Shown here: in pieces, positions 37,016 through 46,447 of the stretch
How the letters are laid out: every line of letters begins with the position of its first letter
Position numbering within the stretch: position 1 is the stretch's first letter
Assembly (NCBI GenBank): GCA_965220855.1
Contig: CBDCQY010000001.1
Coordinates: 744,001 to 808,000 of the forward strand
From: Bin95 sp965220855
GTDB lineage: Bacteria; Pseudomonadota; Alphaproteobacteria; Bin95
Reading direction: 5' to 3'
DNA length: 64,000 nucleotides
The notes under the pieces: model-generated
Seen by the model: only the letters and a program-made list of their open reading frames with translations
Told to the model about the DNA's origin: nothing
Database searches by the model: none
Program-made: the position numbers and the translations under genes

Positions 37016-38650
37016 CTATGCGCGCGCCGTTTCGGCCTCTTCGGCCGCGGGCACGGCGGCGCTGTCCTCGGACAGCGACTTGACCAGCCCCCAGGTCATG
37101 AACAGCAGGATGACCGAGATGGGCAGCGCGGCGGCGATCGAGGCGGTTTGCAGCGCCTGCAGGCCGCCGGCCAGCAGCAGCACCGCCGCGACGAAGCCCT
37201 CGCCCAGGCCCCAGACGATGCGGAAGCGCTGCGGCGGGTTGTCGTTGCCCATGGAGAGCATGGTGGTGATGACCAGCGTGCCGGAGTCCGACGAGGTGAT
37301 GAACCAGGTCGCCAGCAGCAGCGTCGCCAGCGCCGACATCGCCCATTGCAGGGTGGAGAACTCGGTCAGCCGCTCGATGGTGCCGTAAAGCGCCGACGGC
37401 AGGTTCCAGGCCCGCACCAGATCGACGATGCCGGCCGCGCCGACGCCGCCCTCCGCCATGAGCTCCATGTAGATGGCGTTGCCGCCGAACATGCACAGCC
37501 AGAAGAAGGCGATGGTGGTCGGCACGAACAGCACGCCCACCATGAACTCGCGGATCGTCCGGCCGCGGCTGATGCGGGCGATGAACATGCCGACGAAGGG
37601 CGCCCAGGAAATCCACCAGCCCCAGTAGAAGATGGTCCAGCCGCCCTGCCAGGCGATTTCCTTCTCGGTGCCGGCGGTCCAGAAGCCCATCGGGATCACG
37701 TTCCACAGATAGTCGCCGATGGAGGTGACGAAGAAGCCCATCAGCCACTTGAACGGCCCGAAGAACAGGAAGAAGGCCAGCAGCACCACCGACAGCCAGA
37801 TGTTCCACTCCGAGATGATGCGGATGCCGTTGCCGACGCCGGAGACGGCCGAGAGCGTGGCCACGATGGAGATCAGCACGATCAGCAGAATCTGCGTCGT
37901 CACGCCGGGATCGACGCCGAACAGCACATTCAGCCCGGTCGCCATCTGGTTGACGCCGAGGCCGAGCGAGGTGGCGACGCCGAACACCGTGCCGAACACC
38001 GCCAGCAGATCGACGCCATGCCCCACCGGGCCGTAGATGCGGTCGCCGATGATCGGATAGAGCGCCGAGCGCAGGGTCAGCGGCAGCTTCTTGCGGAAGC
38101 CGAAATAGGCGAGGCACAGGCCGATCATCACATAGATCGCCCAGCCGTGGAATCCCCAGTGGAAGTAGGTCACGCGCATGGCGTGCACGGCGCGGTTCAT
38201 GTCCATGTCGGTCACGCCGGCGGCGTCCGCATGGGGATTGTTGGGGTAGCCGAAGGCGCCGGAATTGTCGAAATAGAACACCGGCTCCGCCACGCCGAAG
38301 AACAGGATGCCGATGCCGACGCCGGCGGAGAACAGCATCGCGAACCAGGAGAAATTGCTGAATTCCGGTCTCGAATCGTCATCGCCGAGGCGGATCGAGC
38401 CGTGCCGCGAGCACATCAGATAGAGGCAGACGAACACCAGCACGATGGCGACCAGGATGTAGTACCAGGCGAGCGACGCCTCGACCCAGCCGCGCACCGC
38501 CTTGTAGATGTCGCTCGCAAATTCGACATTCAGCACCGTGAACACCACGAAGGCGGCCACCATGCCTTTCGCCGCGAAGCCCATGCCGGAATGGAGGCCC
38601 TTCATCAGCCCCGCATCCGCAACCAGCCCCTCCTGCCTGTTCGTCGCCAT
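37016..38650 (-). CDS. BCCT-family betaine/carnitine/choline transporter
   Basis: A 544-residue secondary transporter with 12 predicted membrane helices. It has the BCCT glycine-rich helix SAGVGIGILFFGVAEPVF and the Trp-rich signature FYWGWWISWAPFVGMFIARISRGRTIREF. BCCT proteins import quaternary ammonium compounds (glycine betaine, carnitine, choline) with sodium or protons, or exchange them. The upstream coupled genes for carnitine dehydrogenase and a BKACE enzyme strongly suggest L-carnitine or betaine as substrate. It is the last gene of the minus-strand run and starts 27 bases after the carnitine dehydrogenase stop. Confidence 0.93.
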   Translation of the reverse strand: MATNRQEGLVADAGLMKGLHSGMGFAAKGMVAAFVVFTVLNVEFASDIYKAVRGWVEASLAWYYILVAIVLVFVCLYLMCSRHGSIRLGDDDSRPEFSNFSWFAMLFSAGVGIGILFFGVAEPVFYFDNSGAFGYPNNPHADAAGVTDMDMNRAVHAMRVTYFHWGFHGWAIYVMIGLCLAYFGFRKKLPLTLRSALYPIIGDRIYGPVGHGVDLLAVFGTVFGVATSLGLGVNQMATGLNVLFGVDPGVTTQILLIVLISIVATLSAVSGVGNGIRIISEWNIWLSVVLLAFFLFFGPFKWLMGFFVTSIGDYLWNVIPMGFWTAGTEKEIAWQGGWTIFYWGWWISWAPFVGMFIARISRGRTIREFMVGVLFVPTTIAFFWLCMFGGNAIYMELMAEGGVGAAGIVDLVRAWNLPSALYGTIERLTEFSTLQWAMSALATLLLATWFITSSDSGTLVITTMLSMGNDNPPQRFRIVWGLGEGFVAAVLLLAGGLQALQTASIAAALPISVILLFMTWGLVKSLSEDSAAVPAAEEAETARA

Positions 38651-38677
38651 GATATTCCCCTCTCTTTCTTTTTGCGC

Positions 38678-39667
38678 TTATTGCGGCTGCGCCTGCTGGC
38701 GCAGCCGGTCCTCCATGGCCGCCACCGCGGCCCCGGCGCCCCAATGCCGCGCCTTGAGCGCGCGCATGAGCGCCACCAGATTGTCGTCGCGGATCCGCTC
38801 CAGTTCGGCGACGGAGCGCCCGCCCGACTGGGCTTCCGTTTGCGCCACGATCCGTTCCGCCAGTTCGGCGGTCAACTCCGGCACATCCGTCAGCCGCGAC
38901 CAAGGCTGCAACAGGCAGGGGCCGAACTGCAACAGGAAATGGCGCATTCCGGCCTCGCCGCCGGCGATGCGGTAGGTCTCGAACAGGCCCATCTGCGCCC
39001 AGCGCAAGCCGAATCCGAAGCGGATCGCATCGTCGATCTCGCCGGTGGTCGCCACGCCGTCCTTCACCAGCCAGAGCGCCTCGCGCCAGACCGCCTCCAG
39101 CAGCCGGTCGGCGATATGGGCGTCGATCTCCCGGCGGACCCGCAGCACCTGCATCCCGAGGCCGGCGAGGAAGGCCTCCGCTCGCGCCACTATTTCCGGG
39201 TCGTTCGCCGGGCTCGCCACCAGCTCCACCAGCGGCAGCAGATAGACCGGCGCGAAGGGATGCGCGACCAGCACGCGCTCCGGGCGGGCAAGCCCGGTCT
39301 GCAACTCCGAGGGCCGGAAGCCCGAGGTCGAGGAGGCGACCGGCGCCTCCGACGGCGCGGCCGCCTCGATGGCGGCGAGCGCGGCGCGCTTGGCGTCGAG
39401 GCGCTCGGGCGCGCTCTCCTGGATATAATCCGCCCCCGCCACGGCGTCGGCGAGCGACGGCGCAAAGCTGAGCGTCCCCTCCGCCGGCAGCGGCGCGTCC
39501 AGCAGCGCGGCGAGCGCGCGCCGGGCGTTGGCGAGCGTGCGGCGCACGCCGTGGGCGGCTTCGGGCGCGGGGTCCCAGACCGCGACATCGACGCCGTTCA
39601 GCACCAGCCGCGCGGTCCAGCCGGCGCCGATCACGCCCGCGCCGACGACCGCCGCGCGCGCTACCAT
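38678..39667 (-). CDS. L-carnitine 3-dehydrogenase (3-hydroxyacyl-CoA dehydrogenase family)
   Basis: A 329-residue NAD-dependent enzyme. The Rossmann motif AAVVGAGVIGAGW is at residues 5-17, the VQESxPE-type segment is YIQESAPERLDAKRA, and SSTSGF and AHPFAPVYLLPLVELV are characteristic of CDH. It oxidises L-carnitine to 3-dehydrocarnitine. It is the short form: many homologues carry a C-terminal thioesterase-like domain that hydrolyses betainyl-CoA, absent here. Its start overlaps the stop of the BKACE gene by several bases. Generic 3-hydroxybutyryl-CoA dehydrogenase is unlikely given the neighbours. Confidence 0.88.
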   Translation of the reverse strand: MVARAAVVGAGVIGAGWTARLVLNGVDVAVWDPAPEAAHGVRRTLANARRALAALLDAPLPAEGTLSFAPSLADAVAGADYIQESAPERLDAKRAALAAIEAAAPSEAPVASSTSGFRPSELQTGLARPERVLVAHPFAPVYLLPLVELVASPANDPEIVARAEAFLAGLGMQVLRVRREIDAHIADRLLEAVWREALWLVKDGVATTGEIDDAIRFGFGLRWAQMGLFETYRIAGGEAGMRHFLLQFGPCLLQPWSRLTDVPELTAELAERIVAQTEAQSGGRSVAELERIRDDNLVALMRALKARHWGAGAAVAAMEDRLRQQAQPQ

Positions 39668-40554
39668 CGCTTGCGAAGCTGCAGCCGGTCGCGGACTTCC
39701 GCCGGGCCCAGCAGGCGCACATTCATGGCCGCAAGGATGGTCGCCGCCCGCTCGACCAGCGCGCCGTTGCTGGCCAGCCGCCCGCGCTCCAGCCAGATAT
39801 TGTCCTCCAGCCCGACGCGCACATTGCCCCCGGCCAGCACCGCCTGCGCCACATAGGGCAGCTGCATCCGCCCGAGCGAGAAGGCCGACCAGGTCCAGCC
39901 CTCGGGCACCGCGCTCGTCATGGCGAGCAGCGAGGCCGGATCGGCCGGCGCGCCATAGGGCACGCCCATGCAGAGCTGGACCAGCACCGGATCGTCGATC
40001 AGCCCCTCGGCGCGCAGCTGCTTCGCCAGCCAGAGATGGCCGAGATCGAACACTTCCAGCTCCGGGCGCACGCCGAGCGCCTGGATGCGCCGGGCCATGG
40101 CGCGCAGCATGCCCGGCGTGTTGGTCATCACATAGTCGGCCTCGGCGAAATTCATCGTGCCGCAATCGAGCGAGCAGATTTCCGGCAGCAGCTCCTCGAC
40201 ATGCGCCATGCGCTCGGCGGCGCTCGCCATGTCGGTGCCGGCGGGGTCGGGCGGCAGCGGCGCCTCGGGCGGCCCCAGCACCAGGTCGCCGCCCATGCCG
40301 GTGGTCAGGTTGAGCACGATATCGACGCCGCTGTCGCGCAGCCGCGCCACCAGTTCGCGGTAGAGCGCGGGATCGCGCGCCGGCGCGCCGCTCTCGGGGT
40401 CGCGCACATGGCAATGCGCCACCGCCGCGCCGGCCTCGGCCGCCTCCACGCAGGCGGCCGCGATGCGCGCCGGCGAGGTCGGCACCAGGTCGGACTTGAG
40501 ATGGCTCTGGCCGGAGCCGGTGACCGCGCAGGTGATGAAGCATTCCTGGAGCAT
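39661..40554 (-). CDS. BKACE-family 3-keto acid cleavage enzyme, probable dehydrocarnitine cleavage
   Basis: A 297-residue zinc-dependent beta-keto acid cleavage enzyme (DUF849 family). The N-terminal FITCAVTGSG, metal-binding HCHVRDP (His-x-His), NLTTGMGG and the C-terminal VRVGLEDNIWLERG are diagnostic. BKACE enzymes react a beta-keto acid with acetyl-CoA to give acetoacetate plus a CoA ester; next to carnitine dehydrogenase the expected substrate is 3-dehydrocarnitine, giving betainyl-CoA. ATG 40554 is internal to a longer open frame but matches the family start. A thioesterase to release glycine betaine is not in the window. Confidence 0.88.
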   Translation of the reverse strand: MLQECFITCAVTGSGQSHLKSDLVPTSPARIAAACVEAAEAGAAVAHCHVRDPESGAPARDPALYRELVARLRDSGVDIVLNLTTGMGGDLVLGPPEAPLPPDPAGTDMASAAERMAHVEELLPEICSLDCGTMNFAEADYVMTNTPGMLRAMARRIQALGVRPELEVFDLGHLWLAKQLRAEGLIDDPVLVQLCMGVPYGAPADPASLLAMTSAVPEGWTWSAFSLGRMQLPYVAQAVLAGGNVRVGLEDNIWLERGRLASNGALVERAATILAAMNVRLLGPAEVRDRLQLRKRW

Positions 40555-40592
40555 GGGGCCGTCCCTCCCGCTCGATGTCCGCCCGCTACGCG

Positions 40593-41927
40593 CTACAGCC
40601 CGACCGCCTCCAGGGCCGCGCGCTGGCGCGCGGCGAGCGCGTCCGCATCGAAATCCCCGATCAGATCGTGGAACAGGCGATACCAGTTGACCTCGGCCCG
40701 CAGCCGCATGAAGACCGAGCCGAGGCCGATGGCGGCGCGGTCCATCAGCACGAATTCGCGCGGCGGGCGCACGCCGCCGACGCGCCGCAATTCGCGGTGC
40801 ACGCGCGCGGCGACCGAGGCCCCGTAAAGGCCGCTCTCGCTCTCCTGGATCGGCCGGACGCGATCCTGCATCAGCGGCGCATAGACGAACTCGGCCCAGA
40901 TGTTCAGCACCTCGATCAGCTCGCGCGAGGGGTTCTCGAAGCCCCAGTTCTCGTAAGCCTCGACCGCGAGCGCCTCGTCGCCGTCGCGGAGCGCGCGATA
41001 GAGGTCGATGGCGCCCTTGACGAAGGCCGGCGGGAAGACCCGGATGCAGCCGAAATCGAGCAGGTTGACGCCCCGGTCGGGCCGGATCGAATAGTTGCCG
41101 AGATGCGGGTCGCCATGGATGACGCCGCACTCGTAGAAGGGCGCATACCAGGCCCGGAACATGTTGTGGGCGATGCGGTTGCGCGCCTCGACCGGCAGAT
41201 CGACCGCCTCCAGCAGCGGCCGACCCTCGACCCAGGTCATGGTCAGCAGCCGGTCGGTCGAAAGCGCTTCCAGCGGCTCCGGCACGGTGACGCCCGGCTC
41301 GTCCGCCAGCATGGCGCGGTAGAGCCGCATCTGCCTCGCCTCGCGGCGATAGTCGAGCTCCTCGCGCAACCTGGCGGAGAGCTCCTCGAACACGCCGTCG
41401 GTGCGCACCGCCCGGTCGCGCCGCTCCCAGATCGCCAGCACCAGGCGCAGCTGCTTCAGGTCGGCCTCCACCACCGAGGCCATGTCGGGATATTGCAGCT
41501 TGCAGGCAAGCGGGGTTCCGTCCTCGGCCGTCGCGCGGTGCACCTGGCCGAGCGAGGCTGCGTGGGCGGCGGTGCGCTCGAACGCGCCGAAGCGCCCGCG
41601 CCAGTCGGGGCCGAGCTCGCCCGCCATGCGACGGCGCACGAACGGCCAGCCCATGGAGGGGGCGTCGGCCTGCAGCTGGCGCAACTCCTCGGCATAGGCC
41701 GACGGCAGCGCGTCCGGGATGGTGGCCAGGATTTGCGCCACCTTCATCAGCGGCCCCTTGAGGCCGCCGACGGCGCGCGTCAGTTCGCGCGCATGGGCGT
41801 CGCGGTCGAAATCGCGCCCGAGCAGCCGCCGGCCGGCATAGCCGGCCGCGAGGCCGCCGACCGCCCCGCCGATGCGCGCAACGCGGCGTATCTGCCCGCC
41901 GAGGCGAGCCTCCTCGCCGGCGCTCAC
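40593..41927 (-). CDS. ABC1/UbiB-family atypical kinase
   Basis: A 444-residue protein of the ABC1 (AarF/UbiB/COQ8) family. KxGQ-type motif appears as Lys62-Val-Ala-Gln65 in PLMKVAQ; the Ala-rich nucleotide loop is AAHAASLGQVH; catalytic and metal motifs are IHGDPHLGN and LLDFG. Family members act as ATPases supporting ubiquinone synthesis or lipid handling, usually at the membrane. It lacks a clear C-terminal pair of membrane helices as in UbiB, so it is the soluble subgroup. The start is GTG 41927, overlapping the M3 peptidase stop, and it lies 38 bases before the carnitine genes. Confidence 0.88.
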   Translation of the reverse strand: MSAGEEARLGGQIRRVARIGGAVGGLAAGYAGRRLLGRDFDRDAHARELTRAVGGLKGPLMKVAQILATIPDALPSAYAEELRQLQADAPSMGWPFVRRRMAGELGPDWRGRFGAFERTAAHAASLGQVHRATAEDGTPLACKLQYPDMASVVEADLKQLRLVLAIWERRDRAVRTDGVFEELSARLREELDYRREARQMRLYRAMLADEPGVTVPEPLEALSTDRLLTMTWVEGRPLLEAVDLPVEARNRIAHNMFRAWYAPFYECGVIHGDPHLGNYSIRPDRGVNLLDFGCIRVFPPAFVKGAIDLYRALRDGDEALAVEAYENWGFENPSRELIEVLNIWAEFVYAPLMQDRVRPIQESESGLYGASVAARVHRELRRVGGVRPPREFVLMDRAAIGLGSVFMRLRAEVNWYRLFHDLIGDFDADALAARQRAALEAVGL

Positions 41928-43702
41928 AGCGCCTCCAGCTCATCGACGAAGCCGGCGAGCCGTTCCAGCCCCCGGTCCCAGAAGGCCGGGTCGCGGGCGT
42001 CGAGGCCGAAGGGCTCCAGCAGCGCGCCATAGGGTTTCGAGCCGCCGGCCGCCAGCAGGTCGAGATAATGGCGCTCGAAATCCTCGAGGCCCTCCTCATG
42101 GACGGCGTAGAGCGCGTTCACCAGGCAGTCGCCGAAGGCGTAGGCATAGACATAGAACGGCGCGTGTATGAAATGGCCGATATAGGTCCAGAAGACGCGA
42201 TAGGCGTCGTCGAAGACGAAGGCGTCGCCCAGGCTCTCGCGCTGCGTTTCCATCCAGATATCGCCGATCTCCTCGACCGAAAGCTCGGCCTCTGCGCGCG
42301 CGTCGTGCAGCCGGCGCTCGAACTCGAAGAAGGCGATCTGGCGCACCACGGTGTTCAGCATGTCCTCCACCTTGGCGGCCAGCAGCGCGCGCCGGGCCTC
42401 GGGCGGGGCCGTCTTCAGCATGGCCTGGAAGGTCAGCATCTCGCCGAACACCGAAGCCGTCTCGGCGAGCGTCAGCGGCGTTCCGGCGAGCAGATGGCCG
42501 CGCTCGCCCGCCAGCAGCTGGTGCACGCCATGGCCGAGCTCGTGCGCGAGCACCATGACGTCGCGCGCGCGCCCCTGGAAGTTGAGCAGGAGATAGGGAT
42601 GCGCCCCCGGCACGGTGGGGTGCGAGAAGGCGCCGGGCGCCTTGCCGGGACGCGGCGCGGCGTCGATCCAGGCATGGTCGAAGAAGCGCCGCCCGAGCGC
42701 GCCCATGCGCGGCGAGAAGCCGTCATAGGCCCCGAGCACCGCGTCGCGCGCCTCCGCCCAGGAGAAGCGGCGCTCGTCGGCGTCCGGCAGCGGCGCATTG
42801 CGGTCCCACCAGGGCAGCCGGTCGCGCCCGAACCAGCGGGCCTTCAGCCGGTAATAGCGGTGCGAGAGGCGCGGATAGGCCCGCTTGACCGCCGCCACCA
42901 GGGCGTCCACCACCTCGTCCTCGACCCGGTTGGCGAGATTGCGGCGCGAGACCGGCCGGGCGAAGCCGCGCCAGCGGTCGTCGATCTCGCGGTCCTTGGC
43001 GAGCGTGTTGAAGATATGCGCAAAGAGGCGCGCATTCTCGCCCAGCACCGAGGCGAGCGAGGCCGCGGCGGCGGCGCGCATGCCGGCGTCGGGATCGGAG
43101 AGCCGGTCGAGCGCCTCCGCCCCGGTCAGCCGGCGGTCGCGCAAGGGGAAGCGGAGCGCGGCGAAGGTCTCGTCGAAGAGCCTGACCCAGGCGGCGCGCC
43201 CGGCGCTCTCGCGGTCCAGCAGCAGGCGCTCCATGTCTTCCGCGAGGCGATAGGGGCGCCACGCGCGGCAATCCGCCAGCCAGTTCTCGTAGCGGGCCAG
43301 GCGCGGGCTTTCCGCCAGCCTGGCGGCAAAGGCGTCGTCGTCGATGGCGGCCAGTTCGAGCTCGAAGAACACCGCATGGGCGGCGATCGCCGTCACCCGC
43401 TCCTGCACGGTCTGCTGGAAGCGCCCGGTCTCGGCGGACTCCATGTCGCCGGCATGCAGCAGGCCGGCATAGCTCATCAGGCGCGACAGCCGCTCGTCGA
43501 GCCGCTCCCAGGCTTCCACCGCCTCGGCCAGTTCGTCGCCGTCGAGGCCCGCCAGCCGCCCCTTCCAGCGCCCGGCGAAGGCGTGCGCTTCCTCGTCGGC
43601 GCGGTCGAGGTCGCGCGCGACATCCTCGCCTTCCGGCGCGCTGTAGAGGTCGGTCAGGTCCCAGGCCGGCAGGGAGCCGGTTTCGCTGGCGCCGTCGGGC
43701 AT
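41924..43702 (-). CDS. M3-family oligoendopeptidase (PepF-like)
   Basis: A 592-residue cytoplasmic zinc metallopeptidase. The zinc site VLAHELGHGVHQLL lies at about residue 385-398, with the third ligand Glu further on (ETASVFGEML). An N-terminal helical lid (WDLTDLYSAPEGED) and the DFERHYLDLLAAGGSKPYGALLEPFGLD tail are typical of the pepF/M3B clade. It degrades short peptides. The promoter region to the divergent acyl-CoA synthetase is only 44 bases. Its stop overlaps the UbiB-like gene start. Confidence 0.93.
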   Translation of the reverse strand: MPDGASETGSLPAWDLTDLYSAPEGEDVARDLDRADEEAHAFAGRWKGRLAGLDGDELAEAVEAWERLDERLSRLMSYAGLLHAGDMESAETGRFQQTVQERVTAIAAHAVFFELELAAIDDDAFAARLAESPRLARYENWLADCRAWRPYRLAEDMERLLLDRESAGRAAWVRLFDETFAALRFPLRDRRLTGAEALDRLSDPDAGMRAAAAASLASVLGENARLFAHIFNTLAKDREIDDRWRGFARPVSRRNLANRVEDEVVDALVAAVKRAYPRLSHRYYRLKARWFGRDRLPWWDRNAPLPDADERRFSWAEARDAVLGAYDGFSPRMGALGRRFFDHAWIDAAPRPGKAPGAFSHPTVPGAHPYLLLNFQGRARDVMVLAHELGHGVHQLLAGERGHLLAGTPLTLAETASVFGEMLTFQAMLKTAPPEARRALLAAKVEDMLNTVVRQIAFFEFERRLHDARAEAELSVEEIGDIWMETQRESLGDAFVFDDAYRVFWTYIGHFIHAPFYVYAYAFGDCLVNALYAVHEEGLEDFERHYLDLLAAGGSKPYGALLEPFGLDARDPAFWDRGLERLAGFVDELEAL

Positions 43703-43746
43703 TGCATACTCTCCCCGGATCGTCGAGCATCATACAGGGGGTCGCC

Positions 43747-45531
43747 ATGAATCTGGAAAGCTATCGCGCCTGGAGCAGCCTGCCGGCCATGTTCTTCGAG
43801 GTCGCGGCGCGCGAGGGGAGCAAGCCCTTCCTCTGGGCGAAGGCCGGCGACGACTGGACCTGCCGGAGTTTCGACGAAACCGCCGAGGCCGTCAGCCGGC
43901 TGGCCTCGGGCCTCCGCCGGCTCGGAGTCGCGCCCGGAGACCGGGTGGCGCTGGTGTCGGAGAACCGCCCGGAATGGCTGATCGCCGATCTCGCCATCAT
44001 GACCGCCGGCGGCGTCACCGTGCCGGCCTATGTCACCAACACCGAGGCCGACCACCGCCATATCCTGACCGACAGCGGAGCGAGCGCGGTCATCGTCTCC
44101 ACCGCCCGGCTCGCCGGCCCGCTGCTGGCGGCGGCCGCCGGATGCGAGAGCGTGAAGGCGGTCATCGCCATGGAGCCGGCGGAGGCCCCGGAGGGCGCGC
44201 CGCCGGTCGCCGGGTGGGAGGAGGCGCTCGCCGAAGACGACGGCGCCGGGCCGCATGAGGCCGCGCGCGGCGATCTCGCCTGCCTGATCTACACCTCCGG
44301 CACCGGCGGCGCGCCCAAGGGCGTCATGCTTTCGCATGGCGCGATCCTCTGCAACTGCATGGGGGCCTTCGACCTGTTGACCGAGCTCGGCCTGGAGGAT
44401 GAGGTGTTCCTCTCCTTCCTGCCGCTCTCGCACGCCTATGAGCACACGGCCGGGCTGTTCTTCCCGATGTCGATCGGCGCGCAGATCTACTATGCCGAGA
44501 GCATCGAGGCGCTGGCCCGCAACATGACCGAGGCGCGCCCGACGATCATGACCGCGGTGCCGCGCCTCTACGAGACCATGCACGGGCGCATCGCCGCCGG
44601 GCTGAAGACCCAGCCGGCGCTCCGCCGGCGGCTGTTCGAGCGCACGGTCGCGCTCGGCCGCAAGGCGCATGAGGACCCGGCGAGCCTCGGCTTCGGCGAG
44701 CGGCTGGCGAACCGGCTGCTGGACCGGCTGGTGCGCCGCAAGGTGCGCGAGCGCTTCGGCGGGCGCATCAAGGCGCTGGTCTCGGGCGGCGCGCCGCTCA
44801 ACCGGGAGATCGGCCTGTTCTTCACCGCGCTCGGCCTGCGCCTGTTGCAGGGCTACGGGCAGACCGAGACCGCCCCGGTGGTGAGCTGCAACCGTCCGGG
44901 CGACATGAAGATCGACAGCGTCGGGCCGCCGCTGGTCGGCGTCGAGGTCAAGCTCGCCGAGGACGACGAAATCCTGGTGCGCGGCGAGCTCAACATGCTC
45001 GGCTACTGGCGCCAGCCGGAAGCGACCGCCGCCGCGCTGGTCGATGGCTGGGTGCATACCGGCGATATCGGCGATATCGACGCCGACGGCCATATCCGCA
45101 TCACCGACCGCAAGAAGGACATCATCGTCAATTCCGGCGGCGACACGCTCTCGCCGCAGCGCATCGAGGGCTTCCTCGCGCTGCAGCCGGAGATCGCGCA
45201 GGCCATGGTGATCGGCGACCGGCAGCCCTGGCTGGCGGCGCTGATCGTGCCGGACGAGGAGGCCGCGGCCGCCTGGGCGGGCGAGCGCGGCCGGCCGGGC
45301 GACCTCGCCGGCCTGGCGGGCGACGCGGACTTCCGCGCCTGGCTCGACGCGGCGGTGGAGCGCGCCAACGGCGAGCTGGCCCCGCCCGAGCGCGTGCGCC
45401 GCTTCGCGGTCGCGCCGGAGGCCTTCACCACCGACAATGCGATGCTGACGCCTTCGCTCAAGATCCGCCGTCACGCGATTCTCGAACGCCACGGGGAGGC
45501 GCTGGCGGCGCTCTACAAGTCCGGCGGGTGA
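43747..45531 (+). CDS. AMP-forming acyl-CoA synthetase (long-chain fatty-acid CoA ligase type)
   Basis: A 594-residue ANL-superfamily enzyme that activates a carboxylic acid to its acyl-CoA through an acyl-AMP. The phosphate loop YTSGTGGAPKG is at about 181-191; GYGQTETAPVVS is the A5 motif, GWVHTGDIGDIDADGH and ITDRKKDIIVNSGG are A7/A8, and LTPSLKIRR has the A10 lysine. It resembles FadD15-type long-chain ligases in length and in LPLSHAYEHTAGLF. ATG 43747 follows GGGGG; the frame upstream overlaps the divergent peptidase. It is coupled to the next gene (GTGA overlap). The exact chain length is unknown. Confidence 0.92.
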   Translation: MNLESYRAWSSLPAMFFEVAAREGSKPFLWAKAGDDWTCRSFDETAEAVSRLASGLRRLGVAPGDRVALVSENRPEWLIADLAIMTAGGVTVPAYVTNTEADHRHILTDSGASAVIVSTARLAGPLLAAAAGCESVKAVIAMEPAEAPEGAPPVAGWEEALAEDDGAGPHEAARGDLACLIYTSGTGGAPKGVMLSHGAILCNCMGAFDLLTELGLEDEVFLSFLPLSHAYEHTAGLFFPMSIGAQIYYAESIEALARNMTEARPTIMTAVPRLYETMHGRIAAGLKTQPALRRRLFERTVALGRKAHEDPASLGFGERLANRLLDRLVRRKVRERFGGRIKALVSGGAPLNREIGLFFTALGLRLLQGYGQTETAPVVSCNRPGDMKIDSVGPPLVGVEVKLAEDDEILVRGELNMLGYWRQPEATAAALVDGWVHTGDIGDIDADGHIRITDRKKDIIVNSGGDTLSPQRIEGFLALQPEIAQAMVIGDRQPWLAALIVPDEEAAAAWAGERGRPGDLAGLAGDADFRAWLDAAVERANGELAPPERVRRFAVAPEAFTTDNAMLTPSLKIRRHAILERHGEALAALYKSGG

Positions 45532-46397
45532 CGGGCCGGGGATATCTGTTCGCGGTCGCCTCCTCGATCGGCCTCGGCCTGGCGGTGGCCGCCTCGCGCG
45601 CGGCCTGGGAGGGCGGTACGACGCCGCTCTCCGTGGCGTCGGTGCGCGCGGTGGCGCTGGTGCTGCTGCTCTGGGCGCTCTGCCGCGCCAGCGGGCGGAG
45701 CCTGCGGCTGCCGAGGCGCGACCTGCTCGGCTGTCTCGGCCTGGGCGTGCTCGCGGCGCAGATGTTCTACGGCAATATCGGCGCGGTGGAGACCATCCCG
45801 GTCGGGCTGGCGGCGCTCTGCTTCTTCATCTATCCCCCGGTGGTGGGCGTGCTCGGGGCGGCGCTGGAGCGCCGGCGCCCGTCCGGCGCGGTCATGGGCG
45901 CGCTCGCGCTGGCCTTCGCCGGCGTCGGGCTGGCGCTCGGCGTCGGCTTCGAGGGGCTCGACCCGGAGGGCGTGCTGCTGGGCGTGACGGCGGGGCTCGC
46001 CTGCGCGCTCACCGTGGTCTGGCTCGGGCGCGGCTACGCCCATGCCGACCCGCTGGTCGTGATGTTCTGGTTCTCGCTGGTGGCGGCGGCGCTGCTCGGG
46101 CTCGCGGCGCTGGTCTCGGGCGATGTGCGCGCGCCGGTCACGCTCGCCGGCTGGGCCGGCGGCGTCGCCGTGGTGGTGTTGCAGGTGTCGTCGATCCCGC
46201 TCTATTTCGGCGCCGTGCGCCTGATCGGGGCGGAGAACACCTCGATGCTGAACAATCTCCAGCCCTTGACCAGCATCTTCGCCGCCTGGGCGCTCTACGC
46301 CGAGCGCCTCGGCCCCTGGCAATGGTGCGGCGCCGCCATGGTGGTGGGCGGCATCCTGTGGATGCAACTCAACCTCCGCCACCGCCCAGCCTGTTGA
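45528..46397 (+). CDS. DMT-superfamily transporter (EamA domains)
   Basis: A 289-residue protein with about ten hydrophobic helices in two EamA repeats (about 5-135 and 145-280); the second ends with NTSMLNNLQPLTSIFAAWALYAERLGPWQWCGAAMVVGGI, a characteristic EamA segment. Members export metabolites or amino acids, or import sugars. The GTG start overlaps the stop of the acyl-CoA synthetase. The substrate cannot be inferred. Confidence 0.88.
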   Translation: MTGRGYLFAVASSIGLGLAVAASRAAWEGGTTPLSVASVRAVALVLLLWALCRASGRSLRLPRRDLLGCLGLGVLAAQMFYGNIGAVETIPVGLAALCFFIYPPVVGVLGAALERRRPSGAVMGALALAFAGVGLALGVGFEGLDPEGVLLGVTAGLACALTVVWLGRGYAHADPLVVMFWFSLVAAALLGLAALVSGDVRAPVTLAGWAGGVAVVVLQVSSIPLYFGAVRLIGAENTSMLNNLQPLTSIFAAWALYAERLGPWQWCGAAMVVGGILWMQLNLRHRPAC

Positions 46398-46447
46398 CGG
46401 TCCGGGCTTTGGGGACTAATGCTTGCGGACTTGGGAGGGACGTGAGG

